Assembly (NCBI GenBank): GCA_020720665.1
Contig: DYOF01000005.1
Span: forward strand, 3,070-53,500
DNA: 50,431 nt
Direction: 5' to 3'
Origin: Acetofilamentum sp.
GTDB lineage: Bacteria > Bacteroidota > Bacteroidia > Bacteroidales > JAADGE01
Shown: piece after piece, positions 1 to 9,742 of the stretch
Layout of the letters: the number at the start of each line of letters is the position of its first letter
Numbering within the stretch: the first letter of the stretch is position 1
The notes under the pieces: generated by a model
The model's input: only the letters and a program-made list of their open reading frames with translations
What the model was told of the DNA's origin: nothing
Databases searched by the model: none
Program-made: the position numbers and the translations under genes

Positions 1-5
1 AATAA

Positions 6-566
6 TTACTCTGCATCTTTTTCTTCGTCAGTATTTTCAACTTCAGTATTTTCAATTTCTTTATCTGATTTAACAGTGTCTTCCGTTACCGGTTTTTTCA
101 CGTCTTTTGATTTTTGTACTTCTTCAACCTGTGTTTCCTTTTGCTTTGCTTTACCTCTTCGTGTTCTTTTTTTGACAGCTTTTGTTGAGTTATCAGAAAA
201 ATAAGTTTGATTGAAATCGACTAATTCGATTATACACATTTCGGCATTATCACCTAAACGGTTACCGGTTTTAAGAATACGTGTATATCCGCCTTGACGT
301 TCAGCGACTTTTTGAGCAATTTCTCGAAACAATTCAGTAACTGCTTGTTTATTTTGCAATTTTCTGAAAACCATTCTTCTGGAATGTGTTGTATCCTCTT
401 TTGTTCTGTTAATAATCGGTTCAACATATATTCTTAACGCTTTGGCTTTGGCAAGAGTAGTTTTGATTCTTTTGTGCTCTATCAATGAAATAGCCATATT
501 TGCGAGCATAGCTTTTCTGTGTGCTGATTTTCTTCCTAAATGATTGATTTTCTTAGCGTGTCTCAT
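6..566 (-). CDS. rplQ: 50S ribosomal protein L17
   Basis: Ribosomal protein L17 of the large subunit, located near the peptide exit tunnel. The N-terminus begins [20 protein letters not shown], which is diagnostic for the family, and the conserved core runs to about residue 118. A Lys/Glu/Thr-rich low-complexity tail follows from about 130 to 186, so the protein is longer than the roughly 120-residue proteobacterial form; extended tails occur in Bacteroidota. It is the last gene of the alpha operon, four bases after rpoA. The stop codon lies at the window edge, so any downstream terminator is out of view. The identification is firm; the function of the tail is unknown. Confidence 0.97.
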   Translation of the reverse strand: MRHAKKINHLGRKSAHRKAMLANMAISLIEHKRIKTTLAKAKALRIYVEPIINRTKEDTTHSRRMVFRKLQNKQAVTELFREIAQKVAERQGGYTRILKTGNRLGDNAEMCIIELVDFNQTYFSDNSTKAVKKRTRRGKAKQKETQVEEVQKSKDVKKPVTEDTVKSDKEIENTEVENTDEEKDAE

Positions 567-570
567 TTCT

Positions 571-1563
571 TTATTCCTTATCTAATTTATATTTACTGAC
601 ATCCATTCCGAATGATAAATCTCTGCTGATTAATAAATCATCTATTTCAGTTAAAGATTTTTTGCCGAAATTTCTAAATTTTAATAAATCGTTTTTGTTG
701 AAAACGACTAATTCTCCTAATGTGTCAACGTCAGCAGCTTTCAAACAGTTAAGAGCTCTGACTGATAAATCTAAATCAACTAATTGAGTTTTTAATTGTT
801 GACGCATGTGTAAAATTTCTTCATCAAATTCTTCATTTTCTTTTTTCTCTTCTGTGTCTAAAGTAATTTTTTCATCAGAGAATAACATGAAGTGTTGAAT
901 TAATATTTTAGATGCTTCTTTTAAAGCATCTTTCGGGTAAATAGAACCATCTGTTTCAATGTTGAATATTAATTTTTCGTAGTCAGTTTTTTGACCGACC
1001 CGAAAATTTTCGATAGTATATTTAACATTTTTTATTGGTGTATATATAGAATCAACAGCGATTCGACCAATTTCATTTGTATCGATTTCGTGTTCGTCAG
1101 CCGAAACATAACCCCTACCTTTATTGATACTCATTTCAATTTGCAAACGAACATCTTTTTCCATGTTGCAAATAACTAAATCGGGATTTAACACTTCAAA
1201 TTCAGTCATGAAATTATTAAGCTCACCTGCTTTAAATTTGGTTTTTCCGGTAATATTCAACATAATTCTTTCGGAATTTGATTCAGCAGAAAGTTTTTTA
1301 AAGCGTATTTGCTTTAAATTAAGAATAATTCTCGGAACATCTTCAATTACACCGGTAATTGTAGAAAATTCATGATCAGTGCCTTCAATTTTAACTGAAC
1401 TTATTGCATACCCCTCTAACGAAGAAAGTAAAATCCTTCTCAATGCGTTTCCGATGGTAATACCATAACCGGGTTCAAGGGGACGAAATTCAAATTGCCC
1501 TGAAAATTCATCCTGTTCAATCATTATAACCTTATCCGGTGTTTGAAAATTTAAAATAGCCAT
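571..1563 (-). CDS. rpoA: DNA-directed RNA polymerase alpha subunit
   Basis: RNA polymerase alpha subunit, 330 residues, the usual length. The N-terminal assembly and dimerisation domain (about 1-230) contains the conserved [20 protein letters not shown] segment at residues 32-51. A short acidic linker follows (about 238-250). The C-terminal domain (about 255-325) carries the helix-hairpin-helix region with [16 protein letters not shown], which contacts UP-elements and activators. It sits between rpsD and rplQ in the standard alpha-operon order, so transcription machinery and ribosome are made from one transcript. Nothing is unusual. Confidence 0.98.
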   Translation of the reverse strand: MAILNFQTPDKVIMIEQDEFSGQFEFRPLEPGYGITIGNALRRILLSSLEGYAISSVKIEGTDHEFSTITGVIEDVPRIILNLKQIRFKKLSAESNSERIMLNITGKTKFKAGELNNFMTEFEVLNPDLVICNMEKDVRLQIEMSINKGRGYVSADEHEIDTNEIGRIAVDSIYTPIKNVKYTIENFRVGQKTDYEKLIFNIETDGSIYPKDALKEASKILIQHFMLFSDEKITLDTEEKKENEEFDEEILHMRQQLKTQLVDLDLSVRALNCLKAADVDTLGELVVFNKNDLLKFRNFGKKSLTEIDDLLISRDLSFGMDVSKYKLDKE

Positions 1564-1577
1564 AAATAATGTATTTC

Positions 1578-2186
1578 CTATTTAGAATATAATTCTACTA
1601 TTAATTGTTCTTTGATATTCTCAGGTATCTCATCTCTTTCGGGTAAGGTAACAAATCGACCTTTTAAATCATCTTTATTCCATTCTAACCAAGAATATTT
1701 TGTATGAGATCCTTTTGATAAAGAATCGCTGATTACTTCAATTGATTTAGATTTTTCTCTGACAGCTACTATATCGCCGGGTTTTAAGGTATATGCCGGA
1801 ATATTAACCATTTCATTATTAACGGTAATATGTCTGTGAGAAACAAGTTGTCTGGCAGCAGCTCTTGAAGAACCAATACCTAATCTGAAAACAACATTGT
1901 CAAGTCTGGATTCTAATAACTGTAAAAATACTTCACCGGTAATTCCTTTAATTCCTAAGGCTTTTTTAAACGTATTATAGAATTGTTTTTCTAATAATCC
2001 GTAAGTATATTTAGCTTTTTGTTTTTCTTTTAATTGCGTTCCGTATTCTGAAACCTTACTTCTCCTTTTGTTCTGTCCGTGTTGTCCGGGCGGATAATTC
2101 TTTTTCTCAAATGCTTTATCAGGACCAAAAATCGGTGAACCGAATTTTCGTGCAATTTTAGTTTGTGGACCTCTGTATCTAGCCAT
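1578..2186 (-). CDS. rpsD: 30S ribosomal protein S4
   Basis: Ribosomal protein S4, a primary 16S rRNA-binding protein that nucleates 30S assembly. It has 202 residues, the usual length. It begins [16 protein letters not shown] and contains the S4 RNA-binding domain around [20 protein letters not shown] and [13 protein letters not shown] (about 90-155). The N-terminal zinc-binding cysteines found in some S4 forms are absent, so this is the zinc-free type. In many bacteria S4 represses its own alpha operon; I did not identify an operator here. It lies between rpsK and rpoA. Confidence 0.98.
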   Translation of the reverse strand: MARYRGPQTKIARKFGSPIFGPDKAFEKKNYPPGQHGQNKRRSKVSEYGTQLKEKQKAKYTYGLLEKQFYNTFKKALGIKGITGEVFLQLLESRLDNVVFRLGIGSSRAAARQLVSHRHITVNNEMVNIPAYTLKPGDIVAVREKSKSIEVISDSLSKGSHTKYSWLEWNKDDLKGRFVTLPERDEIPENIKEQLIVELYSK

Positions 2187-2212
2187 TTTTAATAATATTT
2201 ACGTTTTTATAA

Positions 2213-2605
2213 TTATACTCTTCTTCTTTTAGGCGGTCTGCAACCGTTATGTGGTATCGGAGTAACGTCCTGTATTTCAGTTACTAAAATTCCGGCTGTA
2301 TGAATTGCACGAACGGCGGCTTCTCTACCGTTACCCGGACCTTTAACATATGCTTTAACCCTTCTTAATCCTAATTCGTGTGCAACTTTGGCACAATCGT
2401 CGGCAGCTACTTGTGCAGCATAGGGTGTATTTTTTTTAGAACCTCTGAACCCCATTTTCCCTGCTGATGACCATGAAATAACCTGTCCCGTAGCATTGGT
2501 TAAAGTTATTATAATATTATTGAAAGAAGAATGTATATGTGCTTGTCCTGCAGCATCTACAATAACTTTTCTTTTTTTTGTCGGTTTTGTACTTTTTTTT
2601 GCCAT
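2213..2605 (-). CDS. rpsK: 30S ribosomal protein S11
   Basis: Ribosomal protein S11 of the 30S platform, which helps shape the mRNA exit (Shine-Dalgarno) region. It has 130 residues. The family core is clear: [16 protein letters not shown], the [17 protein letters not shown] segment, and a basic C-terminus ending [11 protein letters not shown]. The N-terminal Lys-rich extension is typical. It is placed between rpsM and rpsD as in most bacteria. The identification is secure. Confidence 0.98.
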   Translation of the reverse strand: MAKKSTKPTKKRKVIVDAAGQAHIHSSFNNIIITLTNATGQVISWSSAGKMGFRGSKKNTPYAAQVAADDCAKVAHELGLRRVKAYVKGPGNGREAAVRAIHTAGILVTEIQDVTPIPHNGCRPPKRRRV

Positions 2606-2625
2606 ATCTTATAACTAACTAATTT

Positions 2626-2976
2626 TTAAAAAACCCTTCTAATCTTTCTGGTACGTGCGTTATTTTTTGTTTTTTGACCTCTGACCGGTAACCCGATTCT
2701 GTGGCGAACACCTCTGTAACAACCAATGTCTTTTAAACGTTTAATATTTAATTGTTTTTCGGATCTTAATTCTCCTTCAATTGTGTAATTATCAACAATA
2801 ATATTACGAATACTACCCATTTCATCATCATTCCAATCCTGTACTTTTCTGTTTCTGTCTACATTTGCTGCATCAAGAATTTTTTGAGCTGTAGTTTTTC
2901 CGATTCCATAAATGTACGTTAATGAAATTTCTCCTCTTTTATTGTCCGGTATATCAACACCTGCGATTCTAGCCAT
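2626..2976 (-). CDS. rpsM: 30S ribosomal protein S13
   Basis: Ribosomal protein S13 of the 30S head, which contacts the P-site tRNA and forms intersubunit bridges. It begins [20 protein letters not shown] and carries the [13 protein letters not shown] helix-hairpin-helix-like segment and the [20 protein letters not shown] motif. It has 116 residues and ends TRKIRRVF. Most family members continue beyond TRK with a basic tail of about ten residues, and that tail is replaced or missing here. I found no obvious frame in which the usual tail continues. It follows rpmJ and precedes rpsK. Confidence 0.97.
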   Translation of the reverse strand: MARIAGVDIPDNKRGEISLTYIYGIGKTTAQKILDAANVDRNRKVQDWNDDEMGSIRNIIVDNYTIEGELRSEKQLNIKRLKDIGCYRGVRHRIGLPVRGQKTKNNARTRKIRRVF

Positions 2977-2994
2977 AATTAATTAAGTTTTATA

Positions 2995-3111
2995 TTAACC
3001 TTGTCTTTGTTTAAATTTTGGGTTTTTTTTGTTAATAACATAAATTCTTCCGTTTCTTCTGACAATTTTACAATCATCGGTTCTTTTTTTTACTGATGCT
3101 CTTACTTTCAT
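2995..3111 (-). CDS. rpmJ: 50S ribosomal protein L36
   Basis: Short ORF of 38 codons read directly from the minus strand, starting ATG at 3111-3109 and ending TAA at 2997-2995. The translation starts [20 protein letters not shown] and ends with NPKFKQRQG, matching ribosomal protein L36 in its full 38-residue length. Only one cysteine is visible, so the CxxC zinc site of other L36 forms is not intact; this is the zinc-free type. It lies three bases after the infA stop and 18 bases before rpsM, the position expected in the alpha operon. Confidence 0.97.
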   Translation of the reverse strand: MKVRASVKKRTDDCKIVRRNGRIYVINKKNPKFKQRQG

Positions 3112-3114
3112 AGC

Positions 3115-3336
3115 TTAATTTTTATATCTGTATTTAATTCTGCCTTTTGTTAAATCATAGGGAGACATTTCAACTCTGACTTTATCTCCGGGTAATATTC
3201 TGATGTAATGCATTCTCATTTTTCCTGCAATGTGAGCCGTTAACACATGTCCGTTTTCCAGTTCTACCCTGAACATTGCATTTGATAATGCTTCCTTTAC
3301 TATTCCGTCTTGTTCTATTGATGGCTGTTTTCCCAT
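3115..3336 (-). CDS. infA: Translation initiation factor IF-1
   Basis: IF-1, a 73-residue single OB-fold (S1-like) protein that binds the ribosomal A site during initiation with IF-2 and IF-3. The core includes [20 protein letters not shown], then [19 protein letters not shown] and the closing [12 protein letters not shown] motif. It is located between secY and rpmJ, with about ten bases to secY. In many Bacteroidota a methionine aminopeptidase gene sits just before infA; it is absent here. Confidence 0.98.
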   Translation of the reverse strand: MGKQPSIEQDGIVKEALSNAMFRVELENGHVLTAHIAGKMRMHYIRILPGDKVRVEMSPYDLTKGRIKYRYKN

Positions 3337-3346
3337 TTATCAGCGT

Positions 3347-4687
3347 TTACATTGAAATTTGGGAAGCACCTGCTCTTCCTGTTATTCTGCCTGATTTAGT
3401 TAATCCGTCATAATGACGCATTAATAGATGACTTTCAATTTGCTGTAAAGTATCTAAGACAACTCCGACTAAAATAAGTAAAGATGTTCCTCCGTAAAAA
3501 TAAGCAAATTCGTTTTGAACACCGGCAATCATTGCAAACGCCGGAAAAATTGCAACTAATGCAAGAAATACAGAACCCGGTAATGTAATTCGTGACATTA
3601 TTTCATCTAAATGCTCTACTGTTTTTTTACCGGGTTTAACACCGGGAATAAAACCGCCGTTCTTTTTCATGTCCTCAGCCATTTGTGTCGGATTGACGGT
3701 AATCGCAGTGTAAAAGTATGTGAAAATTACTACTAACAACCCGAATACAAAATTATACCAAAATCCCATTATATCGGAAAAACTTGCTGCAATTGATACC
3801 GCTGTATCGGTATTAAAACGAGCGAACATCATCGGAATAAACATTAATGCCTGAGCAAAAATAATAGGCATAACACCTGCCGCATTAACTTTTAACGGAA
3901 TATATTGTCTGACTCCGCCATATTGTTTATTTCCGACAATACGTTTTGCATATTGTACAGGAACTCTTCGAACTGCTTGGACTAAAGCTATTGAGGCAAC
4001 AAAAATTAAAAACAAGAACACCATTTCAACAACAAATACGATAATTCCGCCTCCGGTTGAACCTAATTTTGCAACAATTTCTGCTGAGAAAGCTTGAGGT
4101 AATCTGGCGATGATTCCTATCATAATTAATAATGAAATACCGTTTCCGATTCCTTTATTGGTAATTCGTTCTCCTAACCACATTGTGAACATAGTTCCTG
4201 CTACTAAAATAACTATTGCCGAAAACCAGAAAAGGTCTTGTCTTTCCATAATAAAAGCACCTGCTGCTTGATATTTAATATTTGCAATATAAGCCGGTGC
4301 TTGAAAAGCGGTAATTATTACGGTTAAATATCGTGTAATTTGATTTATTTTTTTCCGTCCGCTTTCACCTTCTTTTTGTAATCTTTGAAAATACGGAACT
4401 GCCATTCCTAACAATTGAATAACAATAGATGCCGAAATGTAGGGCATAATTCCTAATGCAAAAACAGATGCTTTGGCAAATGCACCACCTGAAAACATAT
4501 TAATCATTCCGACAATTCCTGAACTGGCTTGTTCTTGAAGTGCACCGATTGCTAATGGATCAATACCCGGAATAACAACGTGCGCACCTAAGCGATATAT
4601 TAAAATTATACCTAAGGTTGCAAGAATTTTATTTCGCAAATCTTCTATTGCAATGATATTCTTAATTGTTTGGATAAGTTTTTTCAT
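3347..4687 (-). CDS. secY: Protein translocase subunit SecY
   Basis: SecY, the membrane channel of the general secretion pathway, 446 residues with about ten predicted membrane spans. Diagnostic stretches include RLGAHVVIPGIDP near the N-terminus, a plug-like region around FSGGAFAKASVFALGIMPYI, the TMWLGERITNKGIGNGISL segment, and RRVPVQYAKRIVG in a cytosolic loop. The C-terminal cytosolic tail ends GRAGASQISM. The gene follows rplO by four bases and precedes infA. SecE and SecG are not in this window. Confidence 0.98.
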   Translation of the reverse strand: MKKLIQTIKNIIAIEDLRNKILATLGIILIYRLGAHVVIPGIDPLAIGALQEQASSGIVGMINMFSGGAFAKASVFALGIMPYISASIVIQLLGMAVPYFQRLQKEGESGRKKINQITRYLTVIITAFQAPAYIANIKYQAAGAFIMERQDLFWFSAIVILVAGTMFTMWLGERITNKGIGNGISLLIMIGIIARLPQAFSAEIVAKLGSTGGGIIVFVVEMVFLFLIFVASIALVQAVRRVPVQYAKRIVGNKQYGGVRQYIPLKVNAAGVMPIIFAQALMFIPMMFARFNTDTAVSIAASFSDIMGFWYNFVFGLLVVIFTYFYTAITVNPTQMAEDMKKNGGFIPGVKPGKKTVEHLDEIMSRITLPGSVFLALVAIFPAFAMIAGVQNEFAYFYGGTSLLILVGVVLDTLQQIESHLLMRHYDGLTKSGRITGRAGASQISM

Positions 4688-4691
4688 TAAT

Positions 4692-5138
4692 CTATATTTT
4701 TTCTACTGAACCACCGGCTTTTTCAATTGCTTCAACAGCAGTTTTTGAAAATGCATGTGCTTTTACATCAATTTTTTTTGTTAATTCACCGTTAGCTAAT
4801 ATTTTAACTAAATCGCTTTTTTGGATAAATCCGGCATTTCTTAATGTATCAATATCAATTACGGTTAAAGATTTTTCTTCGGCAAGTCGTTCAAGAATAT
4901 CAATATTGATAGCTTTATATTCAACTCGATTAATATTTCTGAAACCGAATTTAGGTAAGCGTCTGTGAATAGGCATTTGTCCGCCTTCAAACCCGAATCT
5001 TCTTGAATATCCTGACCTTGATTTTTGTCCTTTGAGACCGCGTGTTGCAGTACGCCCTTTTCCTGAGCCGATACCTCTTGCGATTCTTTTTCTTTTTTTA
5101 ACTGAACCTTCTGCAGGTTTTAAATTACTTAAATCCAT
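4692..5138 (-). CDS. rplO: 50S ribosomal protein L15
   Basis: Ribosomal protein L15, a 148-residue late-assembly protein of the large subunit. It starts MDLSNLKPAEGS and contains the Gly/Arg-rich N-terminal extension with GIGSGKGRTATRGLKGQKSR and GFEGGQMPIHRRLPKFGF, which threads into 23S rRNA. The globular C-terminal part follows. It sits between rpmD and secY in the standard spc-operon order. No anomaly is seen. Confidence 0.98.
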   Translation of the reverse strand: MDLSNLKPAEGSVKKRKRIARGIGSGKGRTATRGLKGQKSRSGYSRRFGFEGGQMPIHRRLPKFGFRNINRVEYKAINIDILERLAEEKSLTVIDIDTLRNAGFIQKSDLVKILANGELTKKIDVKAHAFSKTAVEAIEKAGGSVEKI

Positions 5139-5158
5139 CGTTTGTTATTTCGGGTATA

Positions 5159-5341
5159 TTATTTTATATTCTCAACAGAAACTAAATGTTTAATTTTTCT
5201 TACCATTCCTTTTATTTGCTCTGTTTCAACATGTTCTGCAGAACTGTTTATTTTTCTGAGACCGAGTGCTTCCAGAGTTCTGATTTGTCTTTCGGTGGCA
5301 CCTATGGTACTTTTTCGTTTTGTAATTCTTATCTTATCCAT
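5159..5341 (-). CDS. rpmD: 50S ribosomal protein L30
   Basis: Ribosomal protein L30, 60 residues, the short bacterial form. The translation begins MDKIRITKRKSTIGATERQI and includes the TLEALGLRKINSSAEH segment that is conserved in bacterial L30. It lies 12 bases after rpsE and 20 bases before rplO, its normal place in the spc operon. Longer overlapping plus-strand frames here are antisense shadows. Confidence 0.96.
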   Translation of the reverse strand: MDKIRITKRKSTIGATERQIRTLEALGLRKINSSAEHVETEQIKGMVRKIKHLVSVENIK

Positions 5342-5353
5342 AATATATTTATT

Positions 5354-5872
5354 CTATCCGTTAAACACTTTATCAACAGGTATTCCTCTTTGAACAGATA
5401 CAGTATATGCATCTCTCATCGATAATAATGCTTTCATGGTAGCTTTTACTAAGTTATGGGGGTTTGATGAACCTTTAGATTTAGCTAACACATCTTTAAC
5501 ACCGGCACTTTCAAGTACGGCACGCATTGCACCTCCGGCTTTAACACCTGTTCCGTGTGAAGCAGGAATCATAAGTACATCAGCGCCGCCGAATCGAGCA
5601 GTTTGTTTATGCGGAATTGTATTATTTAATACCGGAACTTTATGAAGATTTTTCTTTGCATCTTCAATTCCTTTTTGAATTGATGTTGCAACATCTCCGG
5701 CTTTTCCTAAACCGTATCCTACAATACCGTTTTCATTACCTACTACGACAATTGCAGCAAAACTGAAAGTTCTTCCTCCTTTGGTAACTTTTGTTACACG
5801 TTTAATTGCAACTAATCTGTCTTTTAACTCTAAATCGGTATTTCGAATTTGTTTTTCTTTACCTTTTATCAT
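5354..5872 (-). CDS. rpsE: 30S ribosomal protein S5
   Basis: Ribosomal protein S5, 172 residues, involved in decoding fidelity and mRNA unwinding at the entry site. The N-terminal double-stranded RNA-binding-like domain (about 15-80) includes [20 protein letters not shown] and [17 protein letters not shown]. The C-terminal domain includes [20 protein letters not shown] and [15 protein letters not shown]. It lies between rplR (five bases upstream) and rpmD. It is a standard member of the family. Confidence 0.98.
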   Translation of the reverse strand: MIKGKEKQIRNTDLELKDRLVAIKRVTKVTKGGRTFSFAAIVVVGNENGIVGYGLGKAGDVATSIQKGIEDAKKNLHKVPVLNNTIPHKQTARFGGADVLMIPASHGTGVKAGGAMRAVLESAGVKDVLAKSKGSSNPHNLVKATMKALLSMRDAYTVSVQRGIPVDKVFNG

Positions 5873-5877
5873 AATTA

Positions 5878-6237
5878 CTATAATTTAAGACCTCCGTTTC
5901 TGGCAGCTTCAGCTACTGCTTTAACTCTGCCGTGATATAAATAACCGTTTCTGTCGAAAACTGCTGTTGAAATATTTTTGCTTATTGCTTTTTCGGCAAC
6001 TTTTTTGCCGACTAAACCGGCCATTTCAATTTTATTATTAACTTTTTGCCCTGCGAAATCTTTATCGCTTGAAGCAACGGCTAATAAAGTAGTTTCAGTT
6101 ACATCGTCAATTAATTGCACCGATATATGTTTATTGCTGCGAAATACAGATAATCTCGGAATTTCATTTGTTCCGTTTATTTTTTTTCTGATACGTTTTT
6201 TAATACGTATTCTTCGTTCTCTTTTTGATAAAGCCAT
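5878..6237 (-). CDS. rplR: 50S ribosomal protein L18
   Basis: Ribosomal protein L18, a 5S rRNA-binding protein of the central protuberance, 119 residues. The basic N-terminus ([20 protein letters not shown]) and the conserved [18 protein letters not shown] segment identify the family, as does the C-terminal [20 protein letters not shown] stretch. It is located between rplF and rpsE. No anomaly is seen. Confidence 0.98.
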   Translation of the reverse strand: MALSKRERRIRIKKRIRKKINGTNEIPRLSVFRSNKHISVQLIDDVTETTLLAVASSDKDFAGQKVNNKIEMAGLVGKKVAEKAISKNISTAVFDRNGYLYHGRVKAVAEAARNGGLKL

Positions 6238-6260
6238 TTTTAATAAATTTAATAAAATTT

Positions 6261-6815
6261 CTAATCGTTTGCAGACTTTCCGACTTTTTTTCTTACAAAT
6301 TCTCCGTCATATCTGATACCTTTGCCTTTATATGGTTCCGGTTTTCTGAACGAACGAATTTTCGCCGCAATTTGACCTAACAATTGTTTATCAAAACTTT
6401 TAAGGGTAATAATAGCATTTTGTCTTTTCTCTTGAACTACTTCAACAGAAACTTCATCAGGCATTTGAAATACAATCGGATGCGAATAACCGACAAACAA
6501 TTCCAAAAGTTTTCCGGTTGCTTGTGCTCTGTAACCAACGCCGATAACTTCTAATTTTCTTTCAAAGCCGCTTGAAACACCTATTACCATATTGTTTATT
6601 AAAACCCTTGATAAACCGTGAAATGATTTATGTGTTTTTGAATCAGACGGTCTGATAAGATGCATAATATTATTTTCCGTTTGAAACGTAATATCGCTGT
6701 GAATTTTTTGAAATAATTGACCCAGTTTACCGCTAACCGTAACGACATTATCATCGGATACATTGATTTTAACGCCGGCAGGTATGTTTATCGGTAATTT
6801 CCCTATTCTTGACAT
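6261..6815 (-). CDS. rplF: 50S ribosomal protein L6
   Basis: Ribosomal protein L6, 184 residues, made of two duplicated alpha/beta domains that bind 23S rRNA near the sarcin-ricin loop. It begins [17 protein letters not shown]. The second domain contains the family signature [19 protein letters not shown] near the C-terminus. It lies between rpsH (30 bases upstream) and rplR (23 bases downstream) in the spc operon. Confidence 0.98.
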   Translation of the reverse strand: MSRIGKLPINIPAGVKINVSDDNVVTVSGKLGQLFQKIHSDITFQTENNIMHLIRPSDSKTHKSFHGLSRVLINNMVIGVSSGFERKLEVIGVGYRAQATGKLLELFVGYSHPIVFQMPDEVSVEVVQEKRQNAIITLKSFDKQLLGQIAAKIRSFRKPEPYKGKGIRYDGEFVRKKVGKSAND

Positions 6816-6845
6816 ATCTTGTTTATTATTCTTAATATAAATTTA

Positions 6846-7244
6846 TTAATATACGTAACAGATAATTTCACCGCCGACGTTTTGTCTGACTGCTTCTTTA
6901 TTTGTCATAACACCTTTTGATGTTGAGACAATAGCTATACCTAATCCGTTTAAAATCCTCGGCATTTCTTTTGATGAAGTATATTTTCTTAAACCGGGAG
7001 TACTGACTCTTTGAATATTAGTAATTGCCGGCACTTTAGTTTTCGGATGATATTTCAAAGCAATTTTAATTATTCCTTGTTTATTATCATCTTCAAATTT
7101 ATAGCTTAAAATATAACCTTGATCAAATAAAATTTCTGTTACCCCTTTTTTCAACTTAGAAGAAGGTATTTCAACAACTTTGTGTTTTGCCATTCCGGCA
7201 TTTCTGATTCGAGTCAGATAATCTGCAACCGTATCTGTAATCAT
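6846..7244 (-). CDS. rpsH: 30S ribosomal protein S8
   Basis: Ribosomal protein S8, 132 residues, a primary 16S rRNA-binding protein. It begins MITDTVADYLTRIRNAGMAK and has the C-terminal signature GLGIAIVSTSKGVMTNKEA followed by GGEIICYVY. In E. coli S8 is the translational repressor of the spc operon; I did not identify a matching mRNA site here. It is located between rpsN and rplF. Confidence 0.98.
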   Translation of the reverse strand: MITDTVADYLTRIRNAGMAKHKVVEIPSSKLKKGVTEILFDQGYILSYKFEDDNKQGIIKIALKYHPKTKVPAITNIQRVSTPGLRKYTSSKEMPRILNGLGIAIVSTSKGVMTNKEAVRQNVGGEIICYVY

Positions 7245-7263
7245 TTTAATTTCTTTTAAATAT

Positions 7264-7533
7264 TTACCAACTTGCTTTTTTTACACCCGGAATTAAACCT
7301 TGCGAAGCCATCTCTCTGAATGTAATCCTACTTATTCCGAATTGTCTCATATAGCCTTTTGGTCTTCCTGTTAAGCTACATCTGTTATGTAATCTGATTT
7401 TAGAAGAGTTTTTTGGTAATTTTTGTAAACCTTCCCAATCGCCTTCTTCTTTGAGTTTAGCTCTTTTTTTTGCATATTTGTCAACCAACTTTTGTCTTTT
7501 TCTCTCTCGAGCTTTCATTGATTCTTTAGCCAT
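7264..7533 (-). CDS. rpsN: 30S ribosomal protein S14 (zinc-free form)
   Basis: Ribosomal protein S14 of the 30S head. At 89 residues this is the long form without the CxxC...CxxC zinc ribbon of the short S14 type. It begins [20 protein letters not shown] and ends with the conserved segment [20 protein letters not shown] then [18 protein letters not shown]. It lies between rplE and rpsH. A single S14 gene is visible in the window. Confidence 0.98.
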   Translation of the reverse strand: MAKESMKARERKRQKLVDKYAKKRAKLKEEGDWEGLQKLPKNSSKIRLHNRCSLTGRPKGYMRQFGISRITFREMASQGLIPGVKKASW

Positions 7534-7539
7534 ATTTTT

Positions 7540-8088
7540 TTATTTTTTAAACGGAAATCCAAATTGTTTTAATAATGCAAAACCTTCTTCGTCAGTATTT
7601 GCTGATGTAACAAAAGTGATATTCATACCGGAAATTTTCGGCACTTTATCTAACTCAATCTCAGGAAAAATAATTTGTTCCTCGATACCTAATGTATAGT
7701 TTCCTCTTCCGTCAAGTTTTGCAGGGATTCCCAGAAAGTCTTTCATACGAGGTATTGCAACCACCAGAAGTTTTTCAAGAAATTCATACATTTTTTCATT
7801 TCTGAGAGTTACCATTACACCGATAGGCATTTTTTCTCTTAATTTGAAATTTGATATGTTATTTTTTGATAATCTTTCAATAGCTTTTTGACCTGCAATA
7901 ATAGTCATTTCTTCTTGTGCATTTGTAACAACTTTTTTGTCGGCAACACCCTGCCCGACACCTTGATTTAAGACAATCTTCTCTATTTTAGGCACTTGCA
8001 TTACGCTAGTGTAATTAAACACTTTAATGAGAGCAGGAATTATCTCTTCTTTATATTTTTTCTTTAATGTAGGAACTTTTTTTTCCAT
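7540..8088 (-). CDS. rplE: 50S ribosomal protein L5
   Basis: Ribosomal protein L5, 182 residues, a 5S rRNA-binding protein that forms an intersubunit bridge. Family markers are [21 protein letters not shown] near residue 35, [20 protein letters not shown], and [19 protein letters not shown] in the second half. Its ATG shares one base with the rplX stop codon (position 8088), so the two are probably translationally coupled. Confidence 0.98.
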   Translation of the reverse strand: MEKKVPTLKKKYKEEIIPALIKVFNYTSVMQVPKIEKIVLNQGVGQGVADKKVVTNAQEEMTIIAGQKAIERLSKNNISNFKLREKMPIGVMVTLRNEKMYEFLEKLLVVAIPRMKDFLGIPAKLDGRGNYTLGIEEQIIFPEIELDKVPKISGMNITFVTSANTDEEGFALLKQFGFPFKK

Positions 8089-8417
8089 TATTTAATCTCT
8101 TGTTGGTTTTTAGACTTCTTAGAATATCGTACAAGTTTACCTTTATCGTTTGATTTTCGTCCGATTCTTGTCGGATTACCGGTTTCAGGGCAAACTACAT
8201 TAATATTGGACATGTGAATCGTTGCTTCTTCTTTAACGATACCTCCTTCGGGGTATTTTGCGTTTGGTTTTGTGTGTTTAGAAATTATATTAACACCTTC
8301 AACAATAGCTCTGTATGATTCGCGATTTATTTTCAGAACTCGTCCTTTTTTACCTTTATCATTGCCTGAATTAACAACAACAATATCACCTTTTTTTATG
8401 TGTAACTTCTTTTGCAT
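8088..8417 (-). CDS. rplX: 50S ribosomal protein L24
   Basis: Ribosomal protein L24, 109 residues, an assembly initiator protein of the 50S subunit. The N-terminal KOW motif is visible as [20 protein letters not shown] (about 7-26), followed by [20 protein letters not shown]. It lies 17 bases after rplN and overlaps the rplE start by one base. It is a standard member of the spc operon. Confidence 0.97.
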   Translation of the reverse strand: MQKKLHIKKGDIVVVNSGNDKGKKGRVLKINRESYRAIVEGVNIISKHTKPNAKYPEGGIVKEEATIHMSNINVVCPETGNPTRIGRKSNDKGKLVRYSKKSKNQQEIK

Positions 8418-8434
8418 GAGTATTATTTTATTTT

Positions 8435-8800
8435 TTATAGTACTTCAGGAGCTAAAGAGATGATTTTCATATTCGTTTTTCTTAATTCACGAGGAATTGG
8501 TCCGAACACTCGAGTACCTCTCATTTCACCTGCTGCATTTAAAAGAACAACAGCGTTATCATCAAAACGAATATATGATCCGTCTTTCCGTCTGATTTCT
8601 TTTTTAACTCTTACAACTACACCGGTGGTAACAGCTCCTTTTTTAATATCACTGGAAGGTATGGCACTTTTTACAGTAACCACAACTTTATCACCAATCG
8701 TAGCATAACGTTTTTTAGTTCCGCCTAATACTCTGATAACCAGCACTTCTTTTGCTCCGCTGTTATCAGCAACATTTAATCGACTTTCTTGTTGTATCAT
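8435..8800 (-). CDS. rplN: 50S ribosomal protein L14
   Basis: Ribosomal protein L14, 121 residues, which sits near the factor-binding face and contacts L19 and 16S rRNA bridges. It begins [20 protein letters not shown], the classic family start. It also contains [20 protein letters not shown] and the closing [14 protein letters not shown] motif. It lies between rpsQ and rplX. Confidence 0.98.
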   Translation of the reverse strand: MIQQESRLNVADNSGAKEVLVIRVLGGTKKRYATIGDKVVVTVKSAIPSSDIKKGAVTTGVVVRVKKEIRRKDGSYIRFDDNAVVLLNAAGEMRGTRVFGPIPRELRKTNMKIISLAPEVL

Positions 8801-8802
8801 AA

Positions 8803-9060
8803 TTACTTAGCTCTTTCAATTATTTCAACTAATCTCCATTTTTTTCTTTTGCTAAGCGGTCTTGTCTCAGCAATTTTGACTGTATCACCCATCTTACAAG
8901 CATCTTCCTCATCATGAGCAATATACTTTTTAATTACAGTAACAAATTTACCATAAATCGGATGTTTAAATCTTCTTCGAACGGCAACTGTTATTGACTT
9001 TTGCATTTTGTCTCCTGTAACAACACCTATTCTTTCTTTTCTTAGATTTCTTTGTTCCAT
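8803..9060 (-). CDS. rpsQ: 30S ribosomal protein S17
   Basis: Ribosomal protein S17, 85 residues, an OB-fold protein that binds the 5' domain of 16S rRNA. It contains [20 protein letters not shown] at the N-terminus, [20 protein letters not shown] in the middle, and [20 protein letters not shown] at the end. It follows rpmC and precedes rplN by two bases. Confidence 0.98.
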   Translation of the reverse strand: MEQRNLRKERIGVVTGDKMQKSITVAVRRRFKHPIYGKFVTVIKKYIAHDEEDACKMGDTVKIAETRPLSKRKKWRLVEIIERAK

Positions 9061-9078
9061 TTTGCGTAATTATCTTTA

Positions 9079-9282
9079 TTAAGATTTACTTTCGTTTTTT
9101 TCACGAGAACGAATCTCTGTTTTTAAACGTGCAATTAATCTTTTTGATTCAGTAATTTGATGAGGATTTTCAAGATCGGAAATTTTATGATTCATTCTTA
9201 AATTAACAATGTTAACTTTTTCATTTTCTAATCGTTCAAAAATCTCTTTTGGAGATAACTCTCTGATTTCGGAATATTTCAT
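9079..9282 (-). CDS. rpmC: 50S ribosomal protein L29
   Basis: Ribosomal protein L29, a small two-helix protein at the tunnel exit near the signal recognition particle and trigger factor docking site. The translation MKYSEIRELSPKEIFERLEN matches the family. A GTG codon lies directly upstream of the ATG at 9282-9280; I chose the ATG because family members start MKxSEIREL, giving 67 residues. It lies between rplP and rpsQ. Confidence 0.95.
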   Translation of the reverse strand: MKYSEIRELSPKEIFERLENEKVNIVNLRMNHKISDLENPHQITESKRLIARLKTEIRSREKNESKS

Positions 9283-9295
9283 CACTTATATCTGT

Positions 9296-9721
9296 TTATT
9301 CATTTTCAACATAATCTCTTCTGACAATAAATTTTGTCTTAATCGGCAACTTTTGAGCTGCTAAACGCATGGCTTCTTTTGCAACTTTAACCGGAACACC
9401 GTCTGCTTCGAAAAGAATTCTACCGGGTAAAACTCTTGCTACAAATAATTCAGGTTCACCTTTTCCTTTTCCCATCCTAACTTCTGCGGGCTTTTTGGTT
9501 ACCGGTTTATCGGGGAAAACTCTTATCCAAATGTTTCCTTCCCTTTTCATGTATCTTGTAACAGCTTGTCTGGCAGCTTCTAATTGTCTGCCTGTTATCC
9601 ATGTCGTTTCTAATGCTTTGATAGCAAAAGAGCCAAAAGCTATGGTAGTTCCTCTTCCGGAATTACCTTTCATTTTACCTTTCTGCTGCTTTCTATATTT
9701 AGTTTTCTTGGGCTGTAACAT
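9296..9721 (-). CDS. rplP: 50S ribosomal protein L16
   Basis: Ribosomal protein L16, 141 residues, which organises the A-site tRNA pocket of the 50S subunit. It starts [20 protein letters not shown] and contains the [20 protein letters not shown] and [20 protein letters not shown] signatures. It is located between rpsC and rpmC, its usual place in the S10 operon. Confidence 0.98.
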   Translation of the reverse strand: MLQPKKTKYRKQQKGKMKGNSGRGTTIAFGSFAIKALETTWITGRQLEAARQAVTRYMKREGNIWIRVFPDKPVTKKPAEVRMGKGKGEPELFVARVLPGRILFEADGVPVKVAKEAMRLAAQKLPIKTKFIVRRDYVENE

Positions 9722-9742
9722 GTTCTAAAATTTATATCTTTG

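Noticed and set aside
991-1375. Plus-strand ORFs opposite rpoA
   Set aside because: They are antisense shadows of a highly conserved gene and their translations show no family features. The same holds for the other antisense frames across the ribosomal block.
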